Assembly (NCBI RefSeq): GCF_000455325.1
Contig: NZ_HG322951.1
Span: 1,639,541-1,678,494 of the forward strand
Origin: Mycolicibacterium septicum DSM 44393
Lineage (GTDB): Bacteria > Actinomycetota > Actinomycetes > Mycobacteriales > Mycobacteriaceae
Direction of reading: 5' to 3'
Length of the DNA: 38,954 nt
Shown: piece by piece, positions 16,531 through 24,248 of the stretch
Layout of the letters: the number at the start of each line of letters is the position of its first letter
Position numbering within the stretch: the stretch's first letter is position 1
The notes under the pieces: model-generated
Seen by the model: the letters and a program-made list of their open reading frames with translations, nothing else
What the model was told of the DNA's origin: nothing
The model's database searches: none
Position numbers and translations under genes: made by a program

Positions 16531-17949
16531 ATGTCCACGACGTACATCCGCGGCGGCACCGTCGTTTCCCCCACTGGTAGCCAGGCGCTCGACGTGCTCA
16601 TCGACGGCGAGCGCATCGCTGCCCTGGTCGATCCGGAGCTGGCTCCCTTCGGCGATCCCGACCGGACTTTCGACCGCGTGCTGGATGCCTCGGGCCGCTA
16701 CGTCATCCCGGGCGGCGTCGACGCCCACACCCACATGGAGATGCCGTTCGGCGGCACCGTCGCCTCCGACACCTTCGAGACCGGCACCCGCGCGGCCGCC
16801 CACGGCGGCACCACCACGATCATCGACTTCGCGATCCAGCGGCAGGGGGAGCGGGTACAGGACACCCTGGCCGCATGGCACACGAAGGCCGCGGGCAACT
16901 GCGCGATCGACTACGGCTTCCACCAGATCCTGGGCGGCGTGGACTCCGATGCCCTCAAGGCGATGGACGAGCTGGTCGCCGAGGGCGTGACGAGCTTCAA
17001 GCTGTTCATGGCCTACCCCGGGGTGTACTACTCCGACGACGGTCAGATCCTGCGGGCCATGCAGCAGTGTGCAAGCAACGGCGCGCTGACGATGATGCAT
17101 GCCGAGAACGGCATCGCGATCGATCAGCTGGTGGCCCAGCACATCGAACGTGGTGAAACCTCGCCTTACTACCACGGGGTGTCCCGGCCGTGGGAGCTGG
17201 AAGAGGAGGCCACCCACCGCGCGATCATGCTGGCGAAGGTCACCGGGGCGCCGCTGTATGTGGTCCATGTTTCGGCCAAGCAGGCCATGGAGCAGATCGC
17301 CACCGCTCGGGGTCGCGGCGCCAACGTCTTCGCCGAGACCTGCCCGCAGTACCTGTACCTGTCGCTGGAGGAGCAGCTGGGCGCCGCTGGGTTCGAGGGC
17401 GCCAAGTGGGTGTGCTCCACCCCCTTGCGCTCCCGCGAGGAGCGGCACCAGGACGAGCTGTGGCGCTACATCCGCACCGGCGACGTGGCGACGGTGTCCA
17501 CCGACCACTGTCCGTTCTGTTTCAAGGGGCAGAAGGAGATGGGCATCGACGACTTCTCCAAGATCCCCAACGGGATGGCCGGTGTGGAACACCGCATCGA
17601 CCTGATGTACCAGGGCGTGGTCAACGGCAACCTGAGCCTGGAGCGCTGGGTCGACGTGTGCGCCACCACCCCGGCCCGCATGTTCGGGCTCTACCCGCGC
17701 AAGGGCATCATCTCGCCAGGGGCCGACGCCGACGTCGTGATCTATGACCCCAACGCGCACACCTCGATCGGCTTCGACAAGACCCACCACTCGAACCTCG
17801 ACCACTCCACCTGGGAGGGCTTCGAGATCGACGGCGGTGTGCAGACCGTGCTGTCGCGCGGCACCGTCGTCGTCGACCGTGGTCAGTACCTCGGCGGGAA
17901 AGGCCACGGCAGCTACCTCAAACGCGGGCTGTCGCAATACCTGATCTGA
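16531..17949 (+). CDS. hydA: Hydantoinase / dihydropyrimidinase
   Basis: 472 residues from ATG 16531 ([12 protein letters not shown]). The frame is open upstream to 16447, but the family N-terminus and the near-leaderless promoter favour this start. It is a binuclear-zinc amidohydrolase that opens cyclic ureides (hydantoins, dihydropyrimidines) to N-carbamoyl amino acids. Metal and active-site residues are present: His66 and His68 in [12 protein letters not shown], the carboxylated Lys157 in [11 protein letters not shown], His190 in MMHAENG, His246 in VVHVSAK and Asp325 in STDHCPF. The MPFGG form points to hydantoinase/dihydropyrimidinase rather than allantoinase. It is the first gene of the operon, and the next gene encodes the matching N-carbamoyl hydrolase. 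Confidence 0.93.
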   Translation: MSTTYIRGGTVVSPTGSQALDVLIDGERIAALVDPELAPFGDPDRTFDRVLDASGRYVIPGGVDAHTHMEMPFGGTVASDTFETGTRAAAHGGTTTIIDFAIQRQGERVQDTLAAWHTKAAGNCAIDYGFHQILGGVDSDALKAMDELVAEGVTSFKLFMAYPGVYYSDDGQILRAMQQCASNGALTMMHAENGIAIDQLVAQHIERGETSPYYHGVSRPWELEEEATHRAIMLAKVTGAPLYVVHVSAKQAMEQIATARGRGANVFAETCPQYLYLSLEEQLGAAGFEGAKWVCSTPLRSREERHQDELWRYIRTGDVATVSTDHCPFCFKGQKEMGIDDFSKIPNGMAGVEHRIDLMYQGVVNGNLSLERWVDVCATTPARMFGLYPRKGIISPGADADVVIYDPNAHTSIGFDKTHHSNLDHSTWEGFEIDGGVQTVLSRGTVVVDRGQYLGGKGHGSYLKRGLSQYLI

Positions 17950-18008
17950 GCGGGATCGACCGCATCGTCAAGCGTCGCCGATGCCCGCGACGTTCATTCA
18001 ACGTGCCT

Positions 18009-18013
18009 GGAGG
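18009..18013 (+). promoter_or_regulatory. Ribosome binding site that sets a TTG start
   Basis: GGAGG six bases before TTG 18020. The alternative in-frame ATG at 17981 has no such site and lies before a small hairpin (ACGTT-CATTC-AACGT, 17990-18004). The TTG is therefore the better start of the amidohydrolase gene. Confidence 0.6.
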
Positions 18014-18019
18014 AAAACC

Positions 18020-19342
18020 TTGACCGCACAACACAACAACACCGAACTGCGCATTCGTCTCGACGCCGGCCGCGACCGCGAGTTCCTGGACTCCTGGGCG
18101 GAACTCGCGGCCATCGGTGAGACGCCGGCCGGTGGCGTAGAGCGCCAAGCAGCCACCGCCGAGGACGGGCAGATGCGGGACTGGTTCTCGCAGTGGCTCC
18201 GCCGGCGCGGCTTCACCGTGGAAGTCGACCGGGTCGGAAACCTGTTCGGCCTGCTGGAGTTTCAGCCCGGCGCGCCCTACGTCCTGGTCGGATCGCACCT
18301 CGACAGCCAGCCCCGCGGAGGCAAGTTCGACGGCGCCTACGGCGTCTTCGCCGGTGCCGCCGCCGCCGACCGGATCCGCCGTCAGGCCGCCGAATCCGGT
18401 GTGACACCGATGTACAACGTCGCCGTCGTGGACTGGTTCAACGAGGAAGGATCGCGGTTCAAGCCGTCGCTGATGGGCAGTGCGGTGTTCACCGGCGCCG
18501 CCGATCTCGAAGACACGCTCGGCATCACCGATCAGGACGGCATCACCGTCCGCGACGCCCTGACCGCCATCGACAGCATCGGGAAAACGGATGTGTTCCC
18601 GGACGGTGACGTCACCCGGCGGCTGGCCGCCTACGCCGAGATCCATATCGAGCAGGGCCGTGAACTGGAGAAGCACAATGTCTCCATCGGGTTGGTGGAC
18701 CGCACCTGGGCCGCCAACAAGTACGAGTTGAATGTCATTGGTGTCCAAGGGCACACCGGTGCCACCGCGATCGACGACCGCCAGGATGCGCTGCTGGGTG
18801 CGGCGCTGATCGTGGTGGCGCTGCGCGACATCGCCGACGAGTTCGGCGAGGAGCTGCACACCAGTTGCGGGCAGTTGACCGTGTTGCCCAACTCTCCGGT
18901 GGTCGTACCGCGCGAGGTCCACATGCACCTGGATCTGCGTTCTGACAACGACGAGTTGCTCGCGGCAGCCGACGCCGCGCTGCGGAAGCGCATCGCAGAG
19001 GCCGAGATCCGGGCCAAGGTCAAGGTCGAGCACCGCAAGGCCCACGTCTGGCCCGGCCACCACTACCAGCCGGAAGGGGTGGAGCTGGCCCGCACCGTCG
19101 CCGATGACCTCGGAATGTCGAGCATGCTCGTGCAGACCCGGGCCGGCCACGACTCGACCAACATGAAGGAGATCGTGCCTTCGGTAATGCTGTTCGTTCC
19201 CAGTGTGGAAGGCATCTCGCACGCCGAGGCCGAATTCACCTCGGACGAAGACCTTTGCACCGGTGTGGATCTGCTCACCGAGACGCTGGCCCGCATGCTC
19301 GACGGCGCTTTGGACTCAGCCACCGCCAACCGCGTCCGTTGA
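18020..19342 (+). CDS. Zn-dependent N-carbamoyl-amino-acid / allantoate amidohydrolase (M20 family)
   Basis: 440 residues from TTG 18020 (MTAQHNNTEL). It cleaves the carbamoyl group from ring-opened ureides, releasing an amino acid, CO2 and ammonia. HyuC, beta-ureidopropionase and allantoate amidohydrolase all belong to this family and cannot be separated by eye. Metal ligands are in GSHLDSQ (His93), GGKFDGAYGV (Asp104), DWFNEEGSRF (Glu142/143), YAEIHIEQG (His209) and EGISHAEAE near the C-terminus. The dimerisation/substrate loop VQGHTGATAIDDRQDAL and AGHDSTNM are also present. It lies 70 bases after the hydantoinase gene in the same operon, consistent with consecutive steps. Confidence 0.9.
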   Translation: MTAQHNNTELRIRLDAGRDREFLDSWAELAAIGETPAGGVERQAATAEDGQMRDWFSQWLRRRGFTVEVDRVGNLFGLLEFQPGAPYVLVGSHLDSQPRGGKFDGAYGVFAGAAAADRIRRQAAESGVTPMYNVAVVDWFNEEGSRFKPSLMGSAVFTGAADLEDTLGITDQDGITVRDALTAIDSIGKTDVFPDGDVTRRLAAYAEIHIEQGRELEKHNVSIGLVDRTWAANKYELNVIGVQGHTGATAIDDRQDALLGAALIVVALRDIADEFGEELHTSCGQLTVLPNSPVVVPREVHMHLDLRSDNDELLAAADAALRKRIAEAEIRAKVKVEHRKAHVWPGHHYQPEGVELARTVADDLGMSSMLVQTRAGHDSTNMKEIVPSVMLFVPSVEGISHAEAEFTSDEDLCTGVDLLTETLARMLDGALDSATANRVR

Positions 19343-19375
19343 CGCGCAACCACAACCACGAATAGGAGACCAAAC

Positions 19376-20164
19376 ATGGACCTGGGACTGCAAGGCATGC
19401 GGGCACTGATCTCCGGTGCCAGCGACGGCATCGGACTGGCCACGGCGGAGTTGCTGGCCGAAGAAGGTGCCGACGTGGCGCTGGTGGCCCGCCGCGCGGA
19501 CGCGCTGAACGAGGCCTGCACCTCGATCTCGGCCAGGACCGGCGTCAAGGCGGTGTCCGTGGCGGCCGACCTCAGCGACAAGGCGGTGTTCGATTCGGTG
19601 GTCACCAACGTCGTCGACGAACTCGGCGGCCTGGACATCCTGATCAACAACGCCGGCGCGTCATCCTTCGGGGGTTTCGGCGATCTCACCGACGAACAGT
19701 GGGTCGCCGACATCAACCTCAAGTTGTTCGGATTCATCCGTATGACCCGAGCGGCGTTGCCGCACCTGCTCAAGAACGGCAGCGGCCGCATCGTCAACGT
19801 CGCGGGGAACTCCGGCAAGCAGGCGCTGGAGTACCACATGCCCGGAGCCGCCGCCAACGCCGCGATCCTGAACTTCAGCAAGTCGTTGTCGCTGCAGGTC
19901 GGTGCCCAGGGCGTGATGATCAACACGGTGTGCCCCGGCCCGGTCCGGACCGCGCGGCTGGTCAAGCAGTTCGCCACCAACGCCAAGGACTGGGGTTGCA
20001 CACCCGAAGAGGCCGAGGAGCGCTACCTGGAGAACCTGCCGCTGTCCTACATCCCCAGCGCGCGGGACATCGCCTACTCCATCGTGTTCCTGGCCTCCCC
20101 GCGGGCCGCGTACCTGAACGGGACCACGATCACGAATGACGGTGGAATCACGCGTGCCGTCTGA
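19376..20164 (+). CDS. SDR-fold protein lacking the catalytic YxxxK
   Basis: 262 residues. The Rossmann fold is clear: cofactor motif SGASDGIG (13-20), VALVARR at strand 2, DILINNAGAS (87-96), Asn114 in INLKLFGF, and the C-terminal TTITNDGGI. The active site is not standard. Where classical SDRs have YxxxK, this protein has Gly157-AAA-Asn161 (MPGAAANAAILNFSK), and the usual Ser position falls in NVAGNSG. A divergent subgroup resembling beta-ketoacyl reductases is known to have partly conserved tetrads, so this may be an active variant or a non-oxidoreductase. GAATAGGAGA precedes the ATG, which is 33 bases after the previous gene. Its substrate in this pathway is unknown. Confidence 0.85.
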   Translation: MDLGLQGMRALISGASDGIGLATAELLAEEGADVALVARRADALNEACTSISARTGVKAVSVAADLSDKAVFDSVVTNVVDELGGLDILINNAGASSFGGFGDLTDEQWVADINLKLFGFIRMTRAALPHLLKNGSGRIVNVAGNSGKQALEYHMPGAAANAAILNFSKSLSLQVGAQGVMINTVCPGPVRTARLVKQFATNAKDWGCTPEEAEERYLENLPLSYIPSARDIAYSIVFLASPRAAYLNGTTITNDGGITRAV

Positions 20165-20936
20165 TTTTTCGCGACCCACCGCGTGGCGGGTGGCGCGCAT
20201 CGGAATGATCGTGCCGTCGTCGAACACCTGCCTGGAGCCCACCACGTACCGGATGCTGGGGGAGCGGACCGACGTCAGCGTCCACTTCACCCGCATCCCG
20301 GTCGGCCGGGTCGGGCTCGACGGCGCCTCCGACGCCCAGTTCGACACGGCCGGAATGGAAGCCGCGGCAGTCCTGCTGGCCACGGCCGACGTCGATGTGA
20401 TCGCGTGGAACGGTACGGCGGGGTCGTGGCTGGGCACCGCGCACGACCGCGCGATCACCGACGCCATCACCACCAAGACCGGTGTGCGGGCACTCACCAG
20501 CACCCAGGCCACCCTGGCGGCATTCGCGGCACTGGACGCCCGCAGCGTCGGCCTGGTCACGCCCTACCCCGATGACATGAACGCCAGGATCGGTGAGTGC
20601 TACCGCGACGAGGGCATCACGGTGACCGGTTCGTACGGCTTCGGTCTCACCGAGACCACCGACATCGCCCGCATACGAGCCGACGAGCTACTGGCTCCCA
20701 CCCGTCAGGTCGCGCGAAGCGAACCGGACGCGGTCGCCTATGTCTGCACCAATCTGCACGGTGCCGATGCCGTCCAGGCCGCCAGAGCCGAAAACGGCAT
20801 CCCGGTGGTCGATTCGGTGGCCGTCACGCTCGCGGCATGCCTGGCCATGGTGGGAGCCGGTCCGCTGAATCCGCGGTGGGGGCCGGACCTGGCGGGCACT
20901 CTCGGGTTGACCAGTGGAACCCTTGCCGGGCCGTGA
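20136..20936 (+). CDS. Arylmalonate decarboxylase / maleate isomerase-fold protein, single active-site Cys
   Basis: 266 residues from ATG 20136, which overlaps the SDR gene by 29 bases. GTG 20154 (VPSDFSRP) has GGTGGA about seven bases upstream and is an equally good start. The family mark is IGMIVPSSNTCLEPTTYRML near the N-terminus. In the Asp/Glu/hydantoin racemase superfamily two Cys residues act from opposite faces. Here the first position reads AWNGTAGSW (91-98, no Cys), like the GTS oxyanion loop of arylmalonate decarboxylase. Only Cys204 in YVCTNLHGAD remains. It is therefore more likely a decarboxylase-like or other one-Cys enzyme than a two-base racemase or a cis-trans isomerase. Databases will probably call it maleate isomerase or Asp/Glu racemase. 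Confidence 0.8.
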   Translation: MTVESRVPSDFSRPTAWRVARIGMIVPSSNTCLEPTTYRMLGERTDVSVHFTRIPVGRVGLDGASDAQFDTAGMEAAAVLLATADVDVIAWNGTAGSWLGTAHDRAITDAITTKTGVRALTSTQATLAAFAALDARSVGLVTPYPDDMNARIGECYRDEGITVTGSYGFGLTETTDIARIRADELLAPTRQVARSEPDAVAYVCTNLHGADAVQAARAENGIPVVDSVAVTLAACLAMVGAGPLNPRWGPDLAGTLGLTSGTLAGP

Positions 20937-22050
20937 ACCCGGCGGGCGGTGGCAGGTCCTGCTCGAGAAACTGGCGGGTATCGATGACCAGCTCGCGGCC
21001 GAGTATCTCGAACGCATCGACGGCGGCGCGCGGTACTACGACGGTGTTCCCGACGAGCATGATCTGAAAGACAGTGCCCGCAACGCATTTCGCTATCTGC
21101 TCGGGTGTCTGTTGGCCAGGCCGTTGTCTGCCGAGCTGATGGCTTTCCCGGCGCAAATCGGGGCGTTGCGGGCCCGTCAGGGAATCGCGCTGGAAAACCT
21201 GAGCGCGGCGGTCCGCAACGACTTCCTCGTGGCGTCGTCGGCATTGCTGCGTCTGGCCGATGATGCCGACATGGAGGTGCTGGCCATGCATGTCGGTCAA
21301 CTCTGGACCGTGGTCGATGATTTCGCCGGTGCGATCCAACGGGGCTATATGGATGAGCGACTGCAGATGGCGCGCACCGACATCATCGAGCAGCAGCAGA
21401 GTCTTTCCGACCTGTTCTCCGATGAACCCGGTCCCACCGTCGTGCACCGCGCAGCGGAGGTACTCGGTCTCGACGAGACCGCGTCCTACTGGGTCGTGGG
21501 CGTGACGGCCGAAGAGGCGACCTCGGCGGTCAACCGGCGGCTGGCCGGTCTCGGCGGTGTGGCGCTGGACCACACGAGCAAGGGCCTCACGCTGATCCTG
21601 CTGTCTGCGCACAGCCGCTGGCCCGATGACGAGACGCTGGCAGCTGATCTCCTCGCCGGAGTGACGGGGGCCGTGGCCTCGCGAACCGTCCAGTTACCGA
21701 ACGTCTTCCGGGCGGCGACGACCGTCCGGATGCTGGCGCAGCTGGGCCTGCCGGCGACGACGCTTCGCCGTTCCTGGGCCAAGTTGTCCATCGCGCAGTT
21801 GTGCACCGTGATCGACGACCTTCGCAGCTACGTCGAGGTGCCTCTGGCCGCGATGAATGATCGCGACCTGCTCGTGGAAACCATGCTGGTGTACGCCGAG
21901 AGCGGGTCGGTCTCGACCACGGCAGCCAAGCTCTACTGTCACCGCAACACCGTGCTCAATCGAATCCGGAAATTCGAGGAGGCCACCGGCATCAGCCTTC
22001 GGACGCCTCGAGCGCAAGCCATGGTGCAGCTGTGCCTGCTGCGTTCATGA
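20914..22050 (+). CDS. PucR-type transcriptional regulator (second copy)
   Basis: 378 residues from GTG 20914, overlapping the previous gene by 23 bases and so co-transcribed with the hydantoinase operon. It has the same layout as the regulator at 15181-16323: helical N-terminus with LAAEYLERIDGGARYYDGVP, GALRARQGIALENLSAA, a CdaR/GGDEF-like middle (about 155-285) and the PucR helix-turn-helix LYCHRNTVLNRIRKFEEATG at the C-terminus. The two differ throughout, so this is an old duplication, not a recent copy. It would make the operon self-regulating. The shared promoter module upstream of hydantoinase and importer is its likely target, alone or with the first copy. Confidence 0.87.
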   Translation: MEPLPGREPGGRWQVLLEKLAGIDDQLAAEYLERIDGGARYYDGVPDEHDLKDSARNAFRYLLGCLLARPLSAELMAFPAQIGALRARQGIALENLSAAVRNDFLVASSALLRLADDADMEVLAMHVGQLWTVVDDFAGAIQRGYMDERLQMARTDIIEQQQSLSDLFSDEPGPTVVHRAAEVLGLDETASYWVVGVTAEEATSAVNRRLAGLGGVALDHTSKGLTLILLSAHSRWPDDETLAADLLAGVTGAVASRTVQLPNVFRAATTVRMLAQLGLPATTLRRSWAKLSIAQLCTVIDDLRSYVEVPLAAMNDRDLLVETMLVYAESGSVSTTAAKLYCHRNTVLNRIRKFEEATGISLRTPRAQAMVQLCLLRS

Positions 22051-22081
22051 TTTCGCGTGCGCATCCGCAGTTGTGCAGACG

Positions 22082-22147
22082 CACACTGTGTGAGCTGGAT
22101 CGCGTTGCACCGCGACTATGGGTGCAGCCATATTGCCGCCCTAGCAT
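22082..22147 (+). promoter_or_regulatory. Importer promoter with shared operator module (copy B)
   Basis: CACACTGTGTG (22082-22092, palindrome), 12 bases, TTGCAC (22105-22110), five bases, CTATGGG (22116-22122), then TAGCAT (22142-22147) as a probable -10. Spacing inside the module is identical to copy A at 16456-16496. Seven bases after TAGCAT is an ATG (22155) that opens a nine-codon ORF. Confidence 0.6.
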
Positions 22148-22154
22148 TTTCGCT

Positions 22155-22184
22155 ATGACCAGCACCCACCAGAGGACCATATGA
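22155..22184 (+). CDS. Nine-codon leader ORF before the importer gene
   Basis: ATG 22155 reads MTSTHQRTI and stops at TGA 22182-22184, overlapping the importer ATG (22181) as ATGA. It sits seven bases after a -10-like TAGCAT, at the position equivalent to the hydantoinase start in promoter copy A, so it could be translated from a leaderless mRNA and coupled to the importer. A ribosome binding site (AGAGGACC) for the importer lies inside it. Its expression is inference. Confidence 0.35.
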   Translation: MTSTHQRTI

Positions 22185-23569
22185 ACCCTTCAGTTCCTGC
22201 TGCAGACACAGACGCTGCCGCCGCGAAATCGCGTCGCAGGCGCACCATCATCGCGAGCATGGTGGGCACCACGATCGAGTGGTACGACTTCAACATCTAC
22301 GGGTCTGTCGCCGCTCTGGTGTTCGGCAAGATCTTCTTTCCCGATGTGGATCCGGCGGCGGGAACATTGTTGGCGCTGGCCACATTCGGGGTCGGGTTCG
22401 CTGCCCGCCCGATCGGCGGGATCATCTTCGGCCACATCGGTGACCGGATCGGGCGCAAGGCGGCCCTGATCGCGACCATCTTGATGATGGGTGCCGCGAC
22501 CGTGGCCATCGGACTGCTGCCGACCTACAGCTCCATCGGCATCCTGGCACCCGTCCTTTTGGTGCTGTGCCGCCTGATTCAGGGCATCGGTCTCGGTGGT
22601 GAATGGGGCGGCGCCGTGCTGATGGTGGTGGAGCAGGACGAGTCTGTGGACAGCCGGGGGCGGGCCGGCAGCTGGATGCAATCCGCATCGCCGTTGGGCT
22701 TCCTGCTGTCCACGGCCACCTTGGCGGCGGTGAGCGCGCTGATGACCGAGGAACAATTCATGGCGTGGGGCTGGCGCGTTCCGTTCCTGCTCAGTGCGCC
22801 ACTGGTGTTGGTGGGTCTGCTGATCCGGGTCAAGATCGTCGAGTCCTCCGTCTTCACCCGAAATCATAAGCAGCTCAAGGAGAAAGAGGCGAAGGCCCCG
22901 ATCCTGCAGGTGCTTCGCCACGCCCCGAAGATGATCTTGCTGGTCGTGCTGCTCGGGCTCGGCCAGCAGGTCGCCTACTTCGTGATCAACGTGTTCTCGT
23001 TGTCCTACGTCACTCATCACACCGATATCTCGAAGGCGACAGTCCTCAACGCTGTCGCCATCGGCGCGGTCGCCCAGCTCTTGTCGATTCTGTACTTCGG
23101 ACGGCTCAGTGACCGGGTGGGCCGGCGCATTCCCTTCCTGATCGGCGGCGTCGGGATGGCGGTGTGGGCCTTCGCGGTGTACCCGCTCATGGGTACCGGC
23201 AACTTTGGGCTGATGGTGTTGTCGGTGTCGGTCGCGATGGTGTTCCAGGGTGCGATGTACGGCGTCCTCGCTGCGTTCATCGCCGAGCTGTTCGACACCA
23301 GCTACCGCTACACCGGCGTCTCGCTGGGCTACATGCTGATCGGCATCGTCGGTGGTGGGTTCGCACCGCTGATCGCGTCGACGCTGCTGGACTCCACCGG
23401 TTCGGTGACATCCGTCGCGATCTACATCTCGGCGTCGTCGGTACTGACGCTGATCGCCGCCTACTTCGCGCCGGAGACCTCGAAGCGCAACCTCGACAAT
23501 CTCCTCGACGACGGCGCCATCACCGATCCCGCGCCTCAGCGCGGTCAGAGCGTGGCGCACACCGGGTAG
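22181..23569 (+). CDS. MHS-family MFS importer (metabolite:H+ symporter)
   Basis: 462 residues and about 12 membrane helices. The N-terminus has the MHS-family pattern ASMVGTTIEWYDFNIYGSVA. Motif A is present as FGHIGDRIGRK, with a repeat in the second half (YFGRLSDRVGRR), and RLIQGIGLGGEWGGAVL follows in helix 4. Relatives carry shikimate, proline/betaine, citrate or alpha-ketoglutarate. Here it probably imports the substrate of the hydantoinase operon, since its promoter shares the operator module. AGAGGACC precedes the ATG. The gene ends before a strong hairpin. Confidence 0.9.
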   Translation: MNPSVPAADTDAAAAKSRRRRTIIASMVGTTIEWYDFNIYGSVAALVFGKIFFPDVDPAAGTLLALATFGVGFAARPIGGIIFGHIGDRIGRKAALIATILMMGAATVAIGLLPTYSSIGILAPVLLVLCRLIQGIGLGGEWGGAVLMVVEQDESVDSRGRAGSWMQSASPLGFLLSTATLAAVSALMTEEQFMAWGWRVPFLLSAPLVLVGLLIRVKIVESSVFTRNHKQLKEKEAKAPILQVLRHAPKMILLVVLLGLGQQVAYFVINVFSLSYVTHHTDISKATVLNAVAIGAVAQLLSILYFGRLSDRVGRRIPFLIGGVGMAVWAFAVYPLMGTGNFGLMVLSVSVAMVFQGAMYGVLAAFIAELFDTSYRYTGVSLGYMLIGIVGGGFAPLIASTLLDSTGSVTSVAIYISASSVLTLIAAYFAPETSKRNLDNLLDDGAITDPAPQRGQSVAHTG

Positions 23570-23593
23570 GTGCAGCCGAGGGAAACGGATCTG

Positions 23594-23625
23594 CCGTTGC
23601 CTGGCCGAACATGGCCAGGCAACGG
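23594..23625. terminator. Bidirectional hairpin terminator
   Basis: CCGTTGCCTGGCC (23594-23606) and its exact complement (23613-23625) flank a six-base loop, between the stops of the importer (23569) and the convergent small membrane protein (23631). The stem is 13 perfect pairs without a T run. Confidence 0.7.
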
Positions 23626-23630
23626 CCGAC

Positions 23631-23855
23631 TCAGGACCTGCGCCCGGCGACCAGATAGACCGCGGGCAGCACACCCGAGGTGCTCAGCAGGCCGAGCGCG
23701 CTGCCCCACAACCATTTCGGTCCGTTGATCCGGCTCGCGTCGCGACCGGCGAGGTCGCGCAGTGCCCAGGCCCGCAGGCCGGCGTCGACCGCGGCCGCCG
23801 CGATGACGGCCTTTTTGGCGGTGGGGGACAGGTCGTTCCAGCGCTTCTTTGCCAC
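23631..23855 (-). CDS. Small conserved-looking membrane protein
   Basis: 74 residues from GTG 23855 with GAAAGGA about eight bases upstream. The N-terminus is basic (MAKKRWNDLS). One hydrophobic Ala-rich segment lies at about 14-30 and a second membrane helix at about 48-69 (LWGSALGLLSTSGVLPAVYL). The C-terminus is basic (AGRRS). I do not recognise a function. Similar small two-segment proteins are common in mycobacteria. Composition and ribosome binding site support a real gene. Confidence 0.65.
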   Translation of the reverse strand: MAKKRWNDLSPTAKKAVIAAAAVDAGLRAWALRDLAGRDASRINGPKWLWGSALGLLSTSGVLPAVYLVAGRRS

Positions 23856-23945
23856 TGCTGCGTTCCTTTCGGGGGTAAGCGGACGTCAGTTTCCAAGGTA
23901 GATGTCGGTCAAGTGCACTGGGTGTTGCCAGCTGACGAGCGGATC

Positions 23946-24233
23946 ATGGAGAGCATGCTCCGGACGGTTCTGCGTGGCGCGCTGCTGGTGGCTACGGGAG
24001 TGGTCGTGCCGCTCGTATCGGCGCCCGTGGCATCCGCCGGCGCCGACGAGGTGATCAGCGATCTGGAATCACAGGGCTACACGGTCAACATCAACTGGAC
24101 CAACGGATTCGACACCAAGCCGCTGTCGGAGTGCTGGGTCACCGGCGTCAACAATCCCGGTAACCAACAGCCCGGCCCGACGACGTTCGTCACCGTCTAC
24201 GTCGACGTCGCCTGCCCGAATCACGACTACTGA
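23946..24233 (+). CDS. Small secreted protein
   Basis: 95 residues from ATG 23946 (MESMLRTVLRG). ATG 23955 is an alternative with a closer GGAG, and an upstream GTG at 23913 lacks support. A signal peptide with a hydrophobic core (ALLVATGVVVPLVS) ends near VASAGA. The mature part is about 63 residues: DEVISDLESQGYTVNINW, then SECWVTGV and VYVDVACPNHDY, with two Cys that can form one disulfide. This pattern occurs in small mycobacterial exported proteins of unknown function. It is convergent with the gene at 24249, only 15 bases apart. Confidence 0.65.
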   Translation: MESMLRTVLRGALLVATGVVVPLVSAPVASAGADEVISDLESQGYTVNINWTNGFDTKPLSECWVTGVNNPGNQQPGPTTFVTVYVDVACPNHDY

Positions 24234-24248
24234 GCGGGGACCGATCGG

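Noticed and set aside
16324..17937. Very long minus-strand open frame (over 900 codons together with the PucR-type gene)
   Set aside because: It is antisense to the hydantoinase gene, shows no family features, and the PucR-type protein begins naturally at 16323. High GC leaves antisense frames open.
16531..17949. Allantoinase rather than hydantoinase
   Set aside because: The metal site is [12 protein letters not shown] with a long dihydropyrimidinase-type C-terminal domain. Allantoinases differ here, and no other allantoin genes are present.
17990..18004. Hairpin between hydantoinase and amidohydrolase genes as a terminator
   Set aside because: Five-base stem without a T run inside a clear operon. 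At most an mRNA processing or stability feature.
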